From assembly GCF_014269035.2 (NCBI RefSeq), contig NZ_JABWRP020000002.1, positions 372,001 through 436,000 of the forward strand: a DNA stretch of 64,000 bases. The letters are read 5' to 3'. The notes below the pieces were generated by a model that was not told the DNA's origin, made no database searches, and saw only the letters and a list, made by a program, of their open reading frames with translations. Origin of the DNA: Pseudomonas vlassakiae (GTDB lineage Bacteria; Pseudomonadota; Gammaproteobacteria; Pseudomonadales; Pseudomonadaceae). Shown piece by piece: positions 27,818-37,790 of this stretch (positions are counted from its first letter, which is position 1; every line of letters begins with the position of its first letter). Made by a program: the position numbers and the translations under genes.

Positions 27818-30800
27818 ATGCAACCCCGCGCAAACCCGGTACCAACGCACAATGCCCAAGTGGCCGTCGAGCAAGCGTTTCAGGATGCCATGATCGCCCG
27901 CCGCTTGCCCGCCTGGCTGCGCAAGCTGAGGCTGTCCGAGACGCCCGTGGACCGAACGCTGACGGCCGAACAACTGAAGAGCGTGTTCGAGGCATTGAGA
28001 TCAAGCCATGCCAGCCGTCAGCGCCTGCGCCACGAGCTGGCACGAATCGAACCTGTCCACTCGTATTGCAGGCCCCTTCTGCAGCGTGCGCTGAATGTCT
28101 CGCCAGACCTCGACACGCTGTTCTATCGACACTTCTACTTCGCCGTTTCGCCAAAGCCTGAGTGGACCAGCGGGCGTACACCTGAACAGGACAAGGACAG
28201 CTACGACATCCCATTGCTGGATGCGGCGCTGGCCAATTTCACCGAGGAGGAGTCGCTGGTTGGCGGTATGCCGCGTGACAATCGGCTCGTGCAAAGCGAC
28301 GGCAGCACGTTCACTGCGTTGTCGGCCTCGGCGTTCGCCAAGCGTTGCCGGCAGCTGGACCTGGGCAGGCGTTATCAGGAGCATCTGGCCACGATCCTGG
28401 ACAGCCCGGTCACGGCGGCCTCGGGATTCAAGGCCTCCTGCAAGGCCTTGTACGTCGCCTCGATGCTGCTCGACGCCTGCAAGGCCAGGACGGAAGGGGT
28501 CCTGACGGCGCAAGAGCTGGTATTGATCCTCGACCTGTGCCGCGAAGCCAGGCCAGGCATGCTTGGGGGCAACCCGGTGATCGCCAAGCAACTGAACATT
28601 TATGGTTGCAAGGTCGAACAGGTGATCGTGCTTGACCAGATCACTTCCACGTTAGGCTTCCTGTCCAGCCAGCGCGTGTTGGTGTACATCCCCGGTGACC
28701 CGGTCAGCGCCTGGAATGCGGCAGCCGACCTCGACACCTTCATTCGACGAACGTTGGGCAAGCGCCTGGGTAAGGAGCCCTATCAGCGCTTCTTCGCCCG
28801 TTTCATCCGGCGCCGTGACAGCGATGCGTTCTTTGCCAGGGTGGCCAGCGAACTGACCGATGTCGCCGTGTGGGCCTCCCGGGACATGGACCAGCACATG
28901 GCGGCCTACCGCTTGCCGCTGTTCGATCACCTGGCTCAGGCGCGGGTCGACCAGATCAAGGATGATGCGGCCGTCATCGCCGTGCCGGTCAGTGACATCG
29001 ACAGCGCGGTCCGCCAGGCAAGGCATGATCGCCTGATGTCCGCCGCGTGGAACCTCGCCAACGTGGCGGGACTGTTCGTACCGGGCCTCGCTGTCATCCT
29101 CGGCGGGGTGATGGTCTGGGACATGCTCAAGGAGGTTTTCCATGCCGTGGAGCAGTGGCGCCAGGGCGACATCGATGCGGCGCTGGAGCATCTGCTGAGC
29201 GTTGCTGAAACCATGGTCACGGTCGGTCTCACCACAGTGGGGGCTGCGGCGGTGGCGCGTGAATGGCACCAGGTCGATGCCTTGGCGACCGCGCGCCTGG
29301 AAGACGGTAGCGAGAAGCTCTGGCGGTTCGACCTCAGCCCTTTTCGTAGTGCGGCGCCCCCCGTGCAGGCAGTGGCCGATGGCGAAGGCATCTACCGTTC
29401 GCAGGGGCGCTGCTGGGTGAACATGGACGGCCACTTCTACGAGGTGGTGCAGCAGCCCGACGAGCAGTGGCAGCTCGTGCCGAAGCAAGGGCATGGCCCA
29501 GCGCTCAGGCATAACGGTGCCGGCGCCTGGCGAGTCTGGTGCGAGCAACCGATCGAGTGGGAGACGGCGCGCGTGCTGTTCCGTCGCCTGGGCAGTGGCT
29601 TCAGCGATCTCGAGGATGAGCAGATCGACCAGGTGCTTGCCATCCATGGCCTGGATGCCAGTCATTTGCGTGGCGTGCATATCTGTGGCCAGGCGCCTGA
29701 TGCCTGCCTGGTCGATACCGTAAGCCGGGTCGCGGTGCTGAACCGCATCCTCGGCCTGGTCTCGCAGTTGCGTTCGGGCGACGCGGCGCAAGATACGGCA
29801 CTGCTCGCCAAGGTCCGCCAGTGGGCGGGTACGCAGGCGCTGACGGACGCGCAGTTGGCCGAGCGGGTCTGGCGTCGTCGGCGCTCATTGTTCCAGCAGC
29901 TCTACTATGAGCAGTACCCCGCGACGGCCGCCACGCACGTCTTGCAGCGAGACTTCGCCAGCCTTCATCGCCTGGCGGCCGAAGCGCTGCTACGGACGGT
30001 GGACAGCGCTGGGCTGAACGTCGCCGCAGCGTCCATGGTCAAGCGCATCCGCTGTATTCGGGTGTACGAGGCGTTACTGTTCGATACCCCACAAGATCTC
30101 GACCTGGCCCGTGTCGTGCTGAAGCTGCTTGAACAAATGCCCGGGGCAGCCAGTGGCCCACGTTGGCAACTGTTCGATGGCGACGTCACCGAGCCGTTGT
30201 CGAGCAGTACCGGTATGGGCGCGATACGGCGCATCCGTTTTCAGGCCGGCAGGTTCCAGTGCAGCGATGAACAAGGCAATGACCTTGGCGAACCGGGCGA
30301 GTTGTTCCAGCAGTCGGCTGGCGCATATTCTGCGGCGCAGCAAAGCGCCCTGGGTATCGGCCAGCCGTTCGCGTTGCAGCTGCGAGCATACATGACACGG
30401 CGCGTCGCTCAGCGGCGGGAACTGATCGGCGAGTTGCTGGGTATCGTGCGCTCGGGTGATGCCTTTCTGGCACCACAACGCTTGGCCAATGGCCGCGTCG
30501 GCTATCCGCTGAGTGGCTGGCGGCAACGGACGCCCGGCGGCAGCAGCGGGGGCAGGAACCTGCATGCGCAGGTACGCGACCTGTATCCCGGCTTCGATGA
30601 TGAGCAGGTCGAGCAATGGTTGGCGCACCTGCGTGGACTTCAGCGTGACCCCGCTGTCGAACTGCTTCTTCTCAAGGGGCAACTCAAGGCATTGCGCAAA
30701 CGGCTGGCCAGCTGGCAGACCGCGACCCTCAAACTCTGGTGTTGGCCCGCCCGCCGCCAGTTTGCCCGGGGGCTGATCGATTGTTGGCGCTACCTGGTAC

Positions 30801-32275
30801 CCCGTCAGGCCTTGGAAACTGAAGAAGCCAGAGGCTATCTGCTCAGCAGTTTCGGCAGCGATCTGGATGAGCTGCCACCCATTCCGGCGGACGTCAGCTT
30901 TTCCCATGTAACGGATATCGCGCTGCGCGCATTGCAGATACGCCGTGCGCCGGAGACCTTTCTGCGCGCATTCGATGGACTGAGGTCATTGAGCATTACC
31001 AATTGTCGCTTGCGCAGCCTGCCGTTGACCCCGGCACTGGCCGCGCAGTTGAAAATGCTCGATGTGTCTGGCAACCAGATCCAGCTGCAAACCGCGGACA
31101 TCGACCTGCTCGCCGGTTGCAGGCAGCTGGTCTATCTGAACCTCTCGCATAACCCGTTGCAGCGTACGTTTTCCATGACCGGGATGCCCGACCTCAATGC
31201 CTTGATGTTGCGCAACACGCAGCTCACGCAAATGCCGGCAGGCGTGATGGAATCGAGCGCCCTGCATACGCTTGATGTGGGTGACAACAATATCCGCACC
31301 CTGCCATTTGCATTCTATCGGTCGCGGCTGTGGCGCTCCGGGCGGGTCAGGCTCAGCGATAATCCGTTGCTGGGTGCGCAGGATGTCTGGGGGGAAGCCG
31401 TGGATGACCAGGTACCGGTGAAACAGCGCTGGATTGATCTGGTGGCGACGGACCAGCGTGACCGCATGGCCAATACCTGGGGCCGGCTGTACGGCGACAG
31501 CGCCTCGAAAGGTTTCTTCCACTTGCTGGAAAGGCTGACCACCTCGGCAGATTTCCAGAGTGAGTTCCTGTCTCGCTACCTGGCCTTGCGTGTGCAGCGC
31601 ATGCTGGATTACATGGCAGAGCGGCCGGCATTGCAAACCGAGCTCTACACGCACGCGTTGACCGAGCACTGCCAGGATAATGCCACGCTGCGATTCAGTG
31701 ATCTGGAGGTGCGAGTCAGCCAGTGGAAAGCGTTGCACAACGACGTCTTCGATGATCAGGAGCGGGTGCTGTTGCATCTGGGGGCGCAGTGCTGGCGCCT
31801 GGACATGCTCGACGATGTAGGGGGCTGGCATGCCATACGCGTGGGCCGGCCCGACGAGTCACTGGAATTCGCACTGGCGTATCGCCTGAGCCTGATCGAT
31901 GAACTCGACCTGCCCATCGAGCATGACGAGATGCTCAACCCTGGTGTGGCCAACCTGTCGGCGGTGGACCTGCATGCGGCCGTGCGTGCTGTCAGGGCAG
32001 TCCAGTCCAGGGATGTGCTGGTCGATTACCTGTCCACCACACGCTTCTGGCGCGAATACCTGGCCAGCAGGCATCCGCGACGGCTCGAGGTTCCACAGTC
32101 GTTGCATGATGAACTCGAAGCGCTGGTCGCAGCCAACGCGTCGCCTGCCCAAATCAAAGGCCTGCAGGACCGGGTGCACCAGCGTGAGATCAACGTGTAC
32201 AGGCAGCTCACCCGTGAAGCGGTGGACAGGCACCTGATGGCCGTGTTGCTGGTTCCGGTCTTGCCATGGCATTGA
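27818..32275 (+). CDS. NEL-type E3 ubiquitin ligase-like protein with dermonecrotic-toxin-like N terminus (copy 1)
   Basis: A 1485-aa protein. The N-terminal two-thirds resembles the dermonecrotic-toxin-like region found in large Pseudomonas toxins (LVYIPGDP, FFARFIRRRDSDAFF, then a hydrophobic stretch at about 405-445). Leucine-rich repeats follow at about 1050-1190 (LKMLDVSGNQIQL, LVYLNLSHNPLQ, LHTLDVGDNNIRTLP). The C terminus (about 1200-1470) is NEL-like: EHCQDNATLRFSDLE places a Cys-x-Asp at 1285-1287, equivalent to the catalytic CxD of IpaH/SspH ligases. NEL ligases ubiquitinate eukaryotic host proteins. There is no signal peptide or adjacent secretion gene, so the export route is unknown. 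AGGAGG lies just before the ATG. The neighbour is a diverged tandem copy. Confidence 0.85.
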   Translation: MQPRANPVPTHNAQVAVEQAFQDAMIARRLPAWLRKLRLSETPVDRTLTAEQLKSVFEALRSSHASRQRLRHELARIEPVHSYCRPLLQRALNVSPDLDTLFYRHFYFAVSPKPEWTSGRTPEQDKDSYDIPLLDAALANFTEEESLVGGMPRDNRLVQSDGSTFTALSASAFAKRCRQLDLGRRYQEHLATILDSPVTAASGFKASCKALYVASMLLDACKARTEGVLTAQELVLILDLCREARPGMLGGNPVIAKQLNIYGCKVEQVIVLDQITSTLGFLSSQRVLVYIPGDPVSAWNAAADLDTFIRRTLGKRLGKEPYQRFFARFIRRRDSDAFFARVASELTDVAVWASRDMDQHMAAYRLPLFDHLAQARVDQIKDDAAVIAVPVSDIDSAVRQARHDRLMSAAWNLANVAGLFVPGLAVILGGVMVWDMLKEVFHAVEQWRQGDIDAALEHLLSVAETMVTVGLTTVGAAAVAREWHQVDALATARLEDGSEKLWRFDLSPFRSAAPPVQAVADGEGIYRSQGRCWVNMDGHFYEVVQQPDEQWQLVPKQGHGPALRHNGAGAWRVWCEQPIEWETARVLFRRLGSGFSDLEDEQIDQVLAIHGLDASHLRGVHICGQAPDACLVDTVSRVAVLNRILGLVSQLRSGDAAQDTALLAKVRQWAGTQALTDAQLAERVWRRRRSLFQQLYYEQYPATAATHVLQRDFASLHRLAAEALLRTVDSAGLNVAAASMVKRIRCIRVYEALLFDTPQDLDLARVVLKLLEQMPGAASGPRWQLFDGDVTEPLSSSTGMGAIRRIRFQAGRFQCSDEQGNDLGEPGELFQQSAGAYSAAQQSALGIGQPFALQLRAYMTRRVAQRRELIGELLGIVRSGDAFLAPQRLANGRVGYPLSGWRQRTPGGSSGGRNLHAQVRDLYPGFDDEQVEQWLAHLRGLQRDPAVELLLLKGQLKALRKRLASWQTATLKLWCWPARRQFARGLIDCWRYLVPRQALETEEARGYLLSSFGSDLDELPPIPADVSFSHVTDIALRALQIRRAPETFLRAFDGLRSLSITNCRLRSLPLTPALAAQLKMLDVSGNQIQLQTADIDLLAGCRQLVYLNLSHNPLQRTFSMTGMPDLNALMLRNTQLTQMPAGVMESSALHTLDVGDNNIRTLPFAFYRSRLWRSGRVRLSDNPLLGAQDVWGEAVDDQVPVKQRWIDLVATDQRDRMANTWGRLYGDSASKGFFHLLERLTTSADFQSEFLSRYLALRVQRMLDYMAERPALQTELYTHALTEHCQDNATLRFSDLEVRVSQWKALHNDVFDDQERVLLHLGAQCWRLDMLDDVGGWHAIRVGRPDESLEFALAYRLSLIDELDLPIEHDEMLNPGVANLSAVDLHAAVRAVRAVQSRDVLVDYLSTTRFWREYLASRHPRRLEVPQSLHDELEALVAANASPAQIKGLQDRVHQREINVYRQLTREAVDRHLMAVLLVPVLPWH

Positions 32276-32376
32276 AAGGACGTGCCACGACCGGTGGCGA
32301 GGTGGTAGCCACATAGGCGCTACAGGGCTGCGTCCAGCGATAGCCTCAAGGTTTCATCACTGGGGGCTATCACATC

Positions 32377-35300
32377 ATGGGGACCACTTTGCACACACAC
32401 CAGCGCCTGGAGCAGGCCGAGCAGGACCGGATCATCGCCGCGCGCCTGCCAGGCTGGATTCGGGCCGTCAGTGCCGGGCACGCAGCGGTGCTGCGGGAGG
32501 CACTCAAGGGCAGCCTGGACTGCCGGTACCGCCTCGCTGCGCTGCTGCAGCGCATCGACGGGATCGAGCAATTCACGGCGCCGATCCTGCAAAAGGCGCT
32601 GCGCGATCGTTGCAACATCGGGCATGAACTGGGCCAGCTGTGGTTTCGCACGGCCTATGAACGCCCCCTGAGTACCTATGCCCCGATCCGCGTGCCCCTG
32701 AGTGAAAAAGTCTACTACCAGATACCGCTGCTCGAAGCAGCACTGAGGAACTTCACTCGGGACGAAAGCCAGGCAGGTGGACAAGCCCCTGGCAACGGTC
32801 TGTTCGACGATGCAGGTGCCAGCCTTGCTCAGCTCGATGCAATACGATTTGCTGCCCTGGTGCGTGAGCTGGACCTGGGGGAACGTTATCAGGCGCATGT
32901 GCAGGCCCGGCTTGGCAGCGCTGAGGCCCAGGCCCTGCTTGCCGACAACATGCGCCATGCCTTGCTGCTCGATGCCTTCAGGGCGCGTCACGACAGCGTG
33001 TTGAGCGAGGCCGAGCTGGAACTGGTGATCGGTTTGTGGCGCCAGGGCTGGTTGCCTCAACTGGATGACAAGCGTGTCATTGGCAAGCGCCTGGAGGTCC
33101 TGGGCTGCCCGTTGCAGCAGATAGTCGTGCTCGATGTGCGTGATGAAACCTTTGCCCCGATCCATACCTCGAGCCAACGTGTGCTGGTGTACATTCCGGG
33201 CGACCCGCATGGCCCGTGGAGCGCGCATGAAGATCTGCACCGGTTCGCCCGAAGGATTCTGGGGCAACGGCTGCGCAATGCCGACTACCAGGCGTTCTTC
33301 GCGCGCTTCGTGCGCCGTCGCGACAGCCAGGCGTTTTTCTCCCAGGTCATCACCGGTTATGCAGGCTTGCCGATCTGGGCCAACATCGATCTGCACGAGC
33401 GCGCGCATCGGGTCGGCGGCTATCTGTTCAAGGACTTTGCGGCCTTGCGCACGGCTCAGATCAAGGACGATGCGGCATTGATCGCCACACCTGTGGCAAA
33501 GCTCGACCGTGAGGTCCAGGCGGCACATGAGCGCTACCTGGCCACACTGGGCGTGACACTGTTGAGTGCAGCCAGCCTTTACGTCCCGGCACTGGGCCTG
33601 ACGTTGCTGGCCATGATCGCCTGGCGCTGGCTGGGTGAGGTCTTCGAGGCCGTCGAGTCCTGGCGTGAGGGCGAGACACGCGAAGCGTTGGAGCATGTGA
33701 CCCAGGTTGTGATCGAGGCCACTCTGGTTGCGGCCACGGCGGCGGCCGGCAGCGCGGCGCAGCAGGCATGGACGCGTTCGGCGCTGGTCGATGGCCTGTC
33801 GCAGGCACGCCTGGAAGACGGGACGCAACGCTTGTGGAACGCTGACCTGTCGGTATTTCGCAGCGAACTGCCGCCTGCGGCGACCAGCGATGAACAGGGC
33901 ATCTGGCGCTACGGCGGGCAGGCCTGGATAGCCATGGGCGGGCATCATTACCGGGTTGTGCAGCGATCGATCGACGGGCACTGGCAGCTATTGCCGCATG
34001 CTGGCCATGGCCCGTTGTTGCTGCACAACGGTGCCGGTGCATGGCGCTTGTGGAGTGAACAACCGATGCAGTGGCAAGGCTCCGGCTATCTGTTCAGGCG
34101 GCTGGGCGGGCAGATGGCCACGCTCGACGATGAGCAGATCGAAGAGGTATTGGCCGTACATCGCCTGGAGGATGAGCACCTGCGAGCCCTTCACGTGCTG
34201 GGGCAGGCCCCTGAACCTGGGCTGCTCGACAGTGTCCAGCGGGTATTGCTCGATCAGCGTATCCGCCGGTTGGTCAACCGCTTGCGCTCAGGTTTGCCGG
34301 CGGACGACCGTGCCGCGCTCGAACAGGCACGTCAACTGGAAGGGGGCCAGACGCTCAGTGATCCGGCGCTGGCCGAGCTGGCCTGGAAGCGGCGAAGGAC
34401 GCTGTTCCAGCGCCTGTACGCCGTCGAGGCTTTTCAGGACGACCCCGCTGTGCAAGCGCTGCAGCGCCAGTTTCCCGGCCTGCATGGGCATGCCGCACGG
34501 GCGCTGCTCGCTCAGGCCAGCAGTGCGGAGCGTACCCGGCTGCTTGCCAGCGGCCGGGTACCGCTGGGCCTGGCCGAGGCCGCCAGGCGTATGCTTGTGC
34601 CGGTTCGCGTGGCGCGGGTGTTCGAGTCCCTGCTCTGGGACACCCCCCAGAACCTCGACCTGGCCCGGGTCACGCTGGGCATGCTCAAGCATCTGCCAGC
34701 CGCGGAGCGGGGTGTGCGCTGGAGCGTGTTCGACGGTGATGCCGGGACGCGGGCCCTGGCCAAATCAGAGGAGGGAACGCATGCCTGCGGGCTGGTTCAC
34801 CGCAACGGCATCTTCCAGCGCACCGATGCCCAGGGCGAGGCCGTTGGCGAGGCGGGCGAATTGTTCGAAGTCATGGCCGGTGGCTATACCGACGATCAAC
34901 GGCGTGCTTTGCAGGTGGGTGAACCCTTTGCCCATAACCTTCGCGTGACCGTCACGCGGCTGGCGCAAGCAAGGCGTGCGGAAGTCGAGCAGCTATTGAG
35001 CCCTGCGCGCCCAGGTAGCTTGCGCCTGCCGTCACGGCTGGACGACGGCCGCATCGGCTACCCCTTGAGCGGCCGCAACCCGGGCTCAGCGTCATCCAGC
35101 TACCAACCCGGGCCATTCCTGCGGCGTGTCCGCTACCTGTACCCGGCCTTCAGCGATGAGGAAGTATTCGCCTGGATCGAGCAGGCACGGAGTAGCGCTA
35201 TTGGCCTGGAGCGCACGCTGCAGCAGTTCGAGCGTGAGTTCGAGGCGCTCAACAGGCAGTTGCGCAGGTGGGTGCATGAGGCGCCCGCTGGCCGCGAGCG

Positions 35301-36876
35301 AGAGGACCGGCGCAGGTTGCGACGGGCGCTGCGCGGCTGTTGGCAACGCGCTTACGATGAGGGCATGCAGGCTGAAGGTACCAACACGGTCTACCGCTGG
35401 GAGGTTGCCAGCTCTCGCAGTCTCCCCGAGTTCCCTGAACCTATCGTCTTCGACCACGTCCGTGTGCTGACCCTGCGCAACATGCAGATCGAGCACCTGC
35501 CCGAGAGTTTCCTGCGTGCCTTCCCCAATATCCGCGCGGTCGAGATGCCCTATAACCGCCTGGAGCGCGTTCCGCAGGCGCTGCTGGGCATGTCCAGCCT
35601 GCAGTCGCTGGACCTGCGCGCCAACCGTATCAGCCTGGACCCTGGCCAGGCGACGATACTCGCCAGTTGCCCGTATCTGAGGCAGGTGAACCTTTCGCAC
35701 AACCCGCTGGGGCGGGGATTTTCGCTGACCGGGCTACCTCAGTTGCGCGAACTGCACCTGGCCGCCACGGGCATCAGCGAATTGCCCTATGGCTTGATGC
35801 AAAGCACCTCGCTGAGGGTCGTCGACCTGCGCGACAACCTGCTCACCAGCGTGCCGGAAGGTTTCTACCAAAGCCGCTTGTGGATCGAAGGCAATGTGCA
35901 GTTGAGCGGTAATCCGCTTTCCGAATCGGAGTCCTTGCGCCTGCGTAATGCTCTGCAGGCAGCGGCTGTGCCGCCTGAGGATGACGAGGCGGCGCCAGTC
36001 TCCGCCCGGGTACGCTGGATGGATGCCGGCGGCGCGCAGCAGCGCGCCGAGCTGGACAGGTATTGGCGAGCGCTGGAAGCGATGCCCGATGCGCTTGATT
36101 TCTTCACCCTGATCGAGCGCCTCATGGAAACCGCCGATTTTCAGCATGTGACCGGTGCGCGCTTCCTGGCTGGCCGGGTACTGGCAATGATGCGTGCCAT
36201 GGCCCACTCCACCGAGCTGTGCCAGGAGCTGTTCAGCAATGCCGCGCAATTGACCTGCCAGGACAGCGTCGCCCTGCGTTTCGACGACCTTGAAACCCGG
36301 CTGTTGGTGTGGCGTGCCCAAGGACAGGCGGCAACCGGTAGCCAGGAGCGCAGGCTGCTGCGCCTGGGGCGGCAGCTGTGGCGGCTCGAGGAGGTTGACC
36401 GGATTGCCTTGCGCGACATTCAGGAGCGTCAGCTCGGTGGCAGCGACCCGGACCAGATTGAGGTGGTCCTGGCCTATCGGGTGGCTTTGCGCGAAGCGTT
36501 GGAGCTGCCCCTGCAGACCCAGGGCATGTCGTTCCGGCCCATTGCAGGCGTCGATGCGCGGCGGATAGCGCGGGCACGCAACCTGGTGCTGCGCCATGAG
36601 ACCGGTGAACGACTGGCCAGCTCGCTGATCGACCGGGCGTTCTGGCAAACCCATTTGCGTAATGCCTATCCGGCACGTTTCGATGCCCTCAATGCGCCGT
36701 TCCACGAGCGCCTGGAGGTGTTGCAGGCAGACAACACGGCGCCAGAGCCGCAGCGTGAAGCGCAAATCAATCGCCTCGCCAGCGAGCAGCGGCGCGCCGA
36801 GCGCGAACTGATGCATGCCCTGACGCTCGATGCGCTGGATGCGGAGAGTGAACAGGAGGTCATCTACGTTCGCTGA
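32377..36876 (+). CDS. NEL-type E3 ubiquitin ligase-like protein with dermonecrotic-toxin-like N terminus (copy 2)
   Basis: A 1499-aa paralogue of the preceding gene, collinear over its whole length (LVYIPGDPHGPW, AFFARFVRRRDSQAFF, RTAQIKDDAALIATPV, LLHNGAGAWRLW, WDTPQNLDLARVTL). Leucine-rich repeats are at about 1025-1185 (LQSLDLRANRISL, LRQVNLSHNPLGR, LRVVDLRDNLLTSVP). The NEL domain has TCQDSVALRFDDLE with Cys1294 and Asp1296, closer than copy 1 to the CEDRVAL form of Shigella and Salmonella enzymes. It lies 101 bp after copy 1, with a possible short hairpin (GATAGCC/GGCTATC) just before its start. Both copies look intact, so both may be functional effectors with different targets. Confidence 0.85.
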   Translation: MGTTLHTHQRLEQAEQDRIIAARLPGWIRAVSAGHAAVLREALKGSLDCRYRLAALLQRIDGIEQFTAPILQKALRDRCNIGHELGQLWFRTAYERPLSTYAPIRVPLSEKVYYQIPLLEAALRNFTRDESQAGGQAPGNGLFDDAGASLAQLDAIRFAALVRELDLGERYQAHVQARLGSAEAQALLADNMRHALLLDAFRARHDSVLSEAELELVIGLWRQGWLPQLDDKRVIGKRLEVLGCPLQQIVVLDVRDETFAPIHTSSQRVLVYIPGDPHGPWSAHEDLHRFARRILGQRLRNADYQAFFARFVRRRDSQAFFSQVITGYAGLPIWANIDLHERAHRVGGYLFKDFAALRTAQIKDDAALIATPVAKLDREVQAAHERYLATLGVTLLSAASLYVPALGLTLLAMIAWRWLGEVFEAVESWREGETREALEHVTQVVIEATLVAATAAAGSAAQQAWTRSALVDGLSQARLEDGTQRLWNADLSVFRSELPPAATSDEQGIWRYGGQAWIAMGGHHYRVVQRSIDGHWQLLPHAGHGPLLLHNGAGAWRLWSEQPMQWQGSGYLFRRLGGQMATLDDEQIEEVLAVHRLEDEHLRALHVLGQAPEPGLLDSVQRVLLDQRIRRLVNRLRSGLPADDRAALEQARQLEGGQTLSDPALAELAWKRRRTLFQRLYAVEAFQDDPAVQALQRQFPGLHGHAARALLAQASSAERTRLLASGRVPLGLAEAARRMLVPVRVARVFESLLWDTPQNLDLARVTLGMLKHLPAAERGVRWSVFDGDAGTRALAKSEEGTHACGLVHRNGIFQRTDAQGEAVGEAGELFEVMAGGYTDDQRRALQVGEPFAHNLRVTVTRLAQARRAEVEQLLSPARPGSLRLPSRLDDGRIGYPLSGRNPGSASSSYQPGPFLRRVRYLYPAFSDEEVFAWIEQARSSAIGLERTLQQFEREFEALNRQLRRWVHEAPAGREREDRRRLRRALRGCWQRAYDEGMQAEGTNTVYRWEVASSRSLPEFPEPIVFDHVRVLTLRNMQIEHLPESFLRAFPNIRAVEMPYNRLERVPQALLGMSSLQSLDLRANRISLDPGQATILASCPYLRQVNLSHNPLGRGFSLTGLPQLRELHLAATGISELPYGLMQSTSLRVVDLRDNLLTSVPEGFYQSRLWIEGNVQLSGNPLSESESLRLRNALQAAAVPPEDDEAAPVSARVRWMDAGGAQQRAELDRYWRALEAMPDALDFFTLIERLMETADFQHVTGARFLAGRVLAMMRAMAHSTELCQELFSNAAQLTCQDSVALRFDDLETRLLVWRAQGQAATGSQERRLLRLGRQLWRLEEVDRIALRDIQERQLGGSDPDQIEVVLAYRVALREALELPLQTQGMSFRPIAGVDARRIARARNLVLRHETGERLASSLIDRAFWQTHLRNAYPARFDALNAPFHERLEVLQADNTAPEPQREAQINRLASEQRRAERELMHALTLDALDAESEQEVIYVR

Positions 36877-37111
36877 TCCAGTCCTGGGCGTCAGCAGCCT
36901 GCTGCAGGGGTCGGCGGCGGGCGCGAACGTCTCGATGGACTATGCTCAGGTTCGGGTGCCGGCATTTTTCGCGATACCAGGCGCCCCTGCCGAGACACGT
37001 GAAGTTACTTTTGCGTCAACCCTCTGGCAGGCCAGTTGGTTTAGGCTCGCACGTCGGATCTTTCTCCATGATCTGTAGTCTTTGTTTTATCGAGAGAATA
37101 AGGAGATTTGC

Positions 37112-37672
37112 ATGCTCGTCCGGTCACTGACCCTCGCCACCTTGCTCGCTGTCGCCGGCCCGCTGCTAGCGGCCGACAGTGATGCGCCGCTGGCCAAGGA
37201 ACTGGGCAAGGCCAGGCCATTGGTCGTCATCGCTCCGAGCAGTGCCGACCCCACCCTGCGCGGGTTGAACGAGGCACTCAAGGACCCCGCGACCCAGGCG
37301 GGTTTCAAGGAGCGCAACCTGGTGCTGTTCAGCGTTGCCCAGATGATGGGCAAGCGTGAGGACAAGAACCTCGAACAGCAGACCACGATGGCCCTTATCC
37401 GTGAACTCAAGCTGGGCGCCAGCAAAGGGACCAAGGTGATCCTGGTGGGCCTGGATGGCGAGCGTCATGTTCTCAAGGACGATGAGTCAGGCGAGAAGAT
37501 AGATCCGCAGGCAATCTTCAAAGCCGTCGATGAGCTGCCGGCGAGCGAAAAGGCCGCGACTGCACCGGAACCCGTAGCGGCTGCCGTACCTGAGCCCAAG
37601 GCCAAGGGCAAGGACAGCAAGCCGGCGAAACCCGCCAAGCCCGCCGCGCCCCCCAAGCCTCTCGACGACTGA
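37112..37672 (+). CDS. DUF4174-like secreted protein
   Basis: A 186-aa protein with a signal peptide (LTLATLLAVAGPLLAAD) and a thioredoxin-like core without a CxxC (ARPLVVIAPSSADPTLRGLN...RNLVLFSV...KVILVGLDGERHVLKDD), fitting the DUF4174 family. The C-terminal 45 residues are a low-complexity Lys/Pro/Ala tail (KPAKPAKPAAPPKP). AAGGAG precedes the ATG. It lies 118 bp before the bufferin precursor, so a functional link is possible. The 235 bp before it (36877-37111) holds no gene I can support. Confidence 0.75.
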   Translation: MLVRSLTLATLLAVAGPLLAADSDAPLAKELGKARPLVVIAPSSADPTLRGLNEALKDPATQAGFKERNLVLFSVAQMMGKREDKNLEQQTTMALIRELKLGASKGTKVILVGLDGERHVLKDDESGEKIDPQAIFKAVDELPASEKAATAPEPVAAAVPEPKAKGKDSKPAKPAKPAAPPKPLDD

Positions 37673-37760
37673 GCGCTGGCAACCTGTCCAGACGATGGGT
37701 CGTATCCTACGTGCACAGCCGAATTCGGTGATTTCGGTTGATCCTTCTGCGCGGTTGAAT

Positions 37761-37788
37761 AGCTCCACTTCCTGACCAGAGTGGAGCT
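37761..37788 (+). promoter_or_regulatory. hairpin masking the ribosome site of the bufferin precursor
   Basis: AGCTCCACT (37761-37769) and AGTGGAGCT (37780-37788) are perfect 9-bp arms with a 10-nt loop. The second arm contains GGAG, the only ribosome-binding sequence for the gene starting at 37791 or 37794. Folding of the mRNA would block translation initiation; alternatively the repeat is a protein operator. Confidence 0.7.
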
Positions 37789-37790
37789 AC

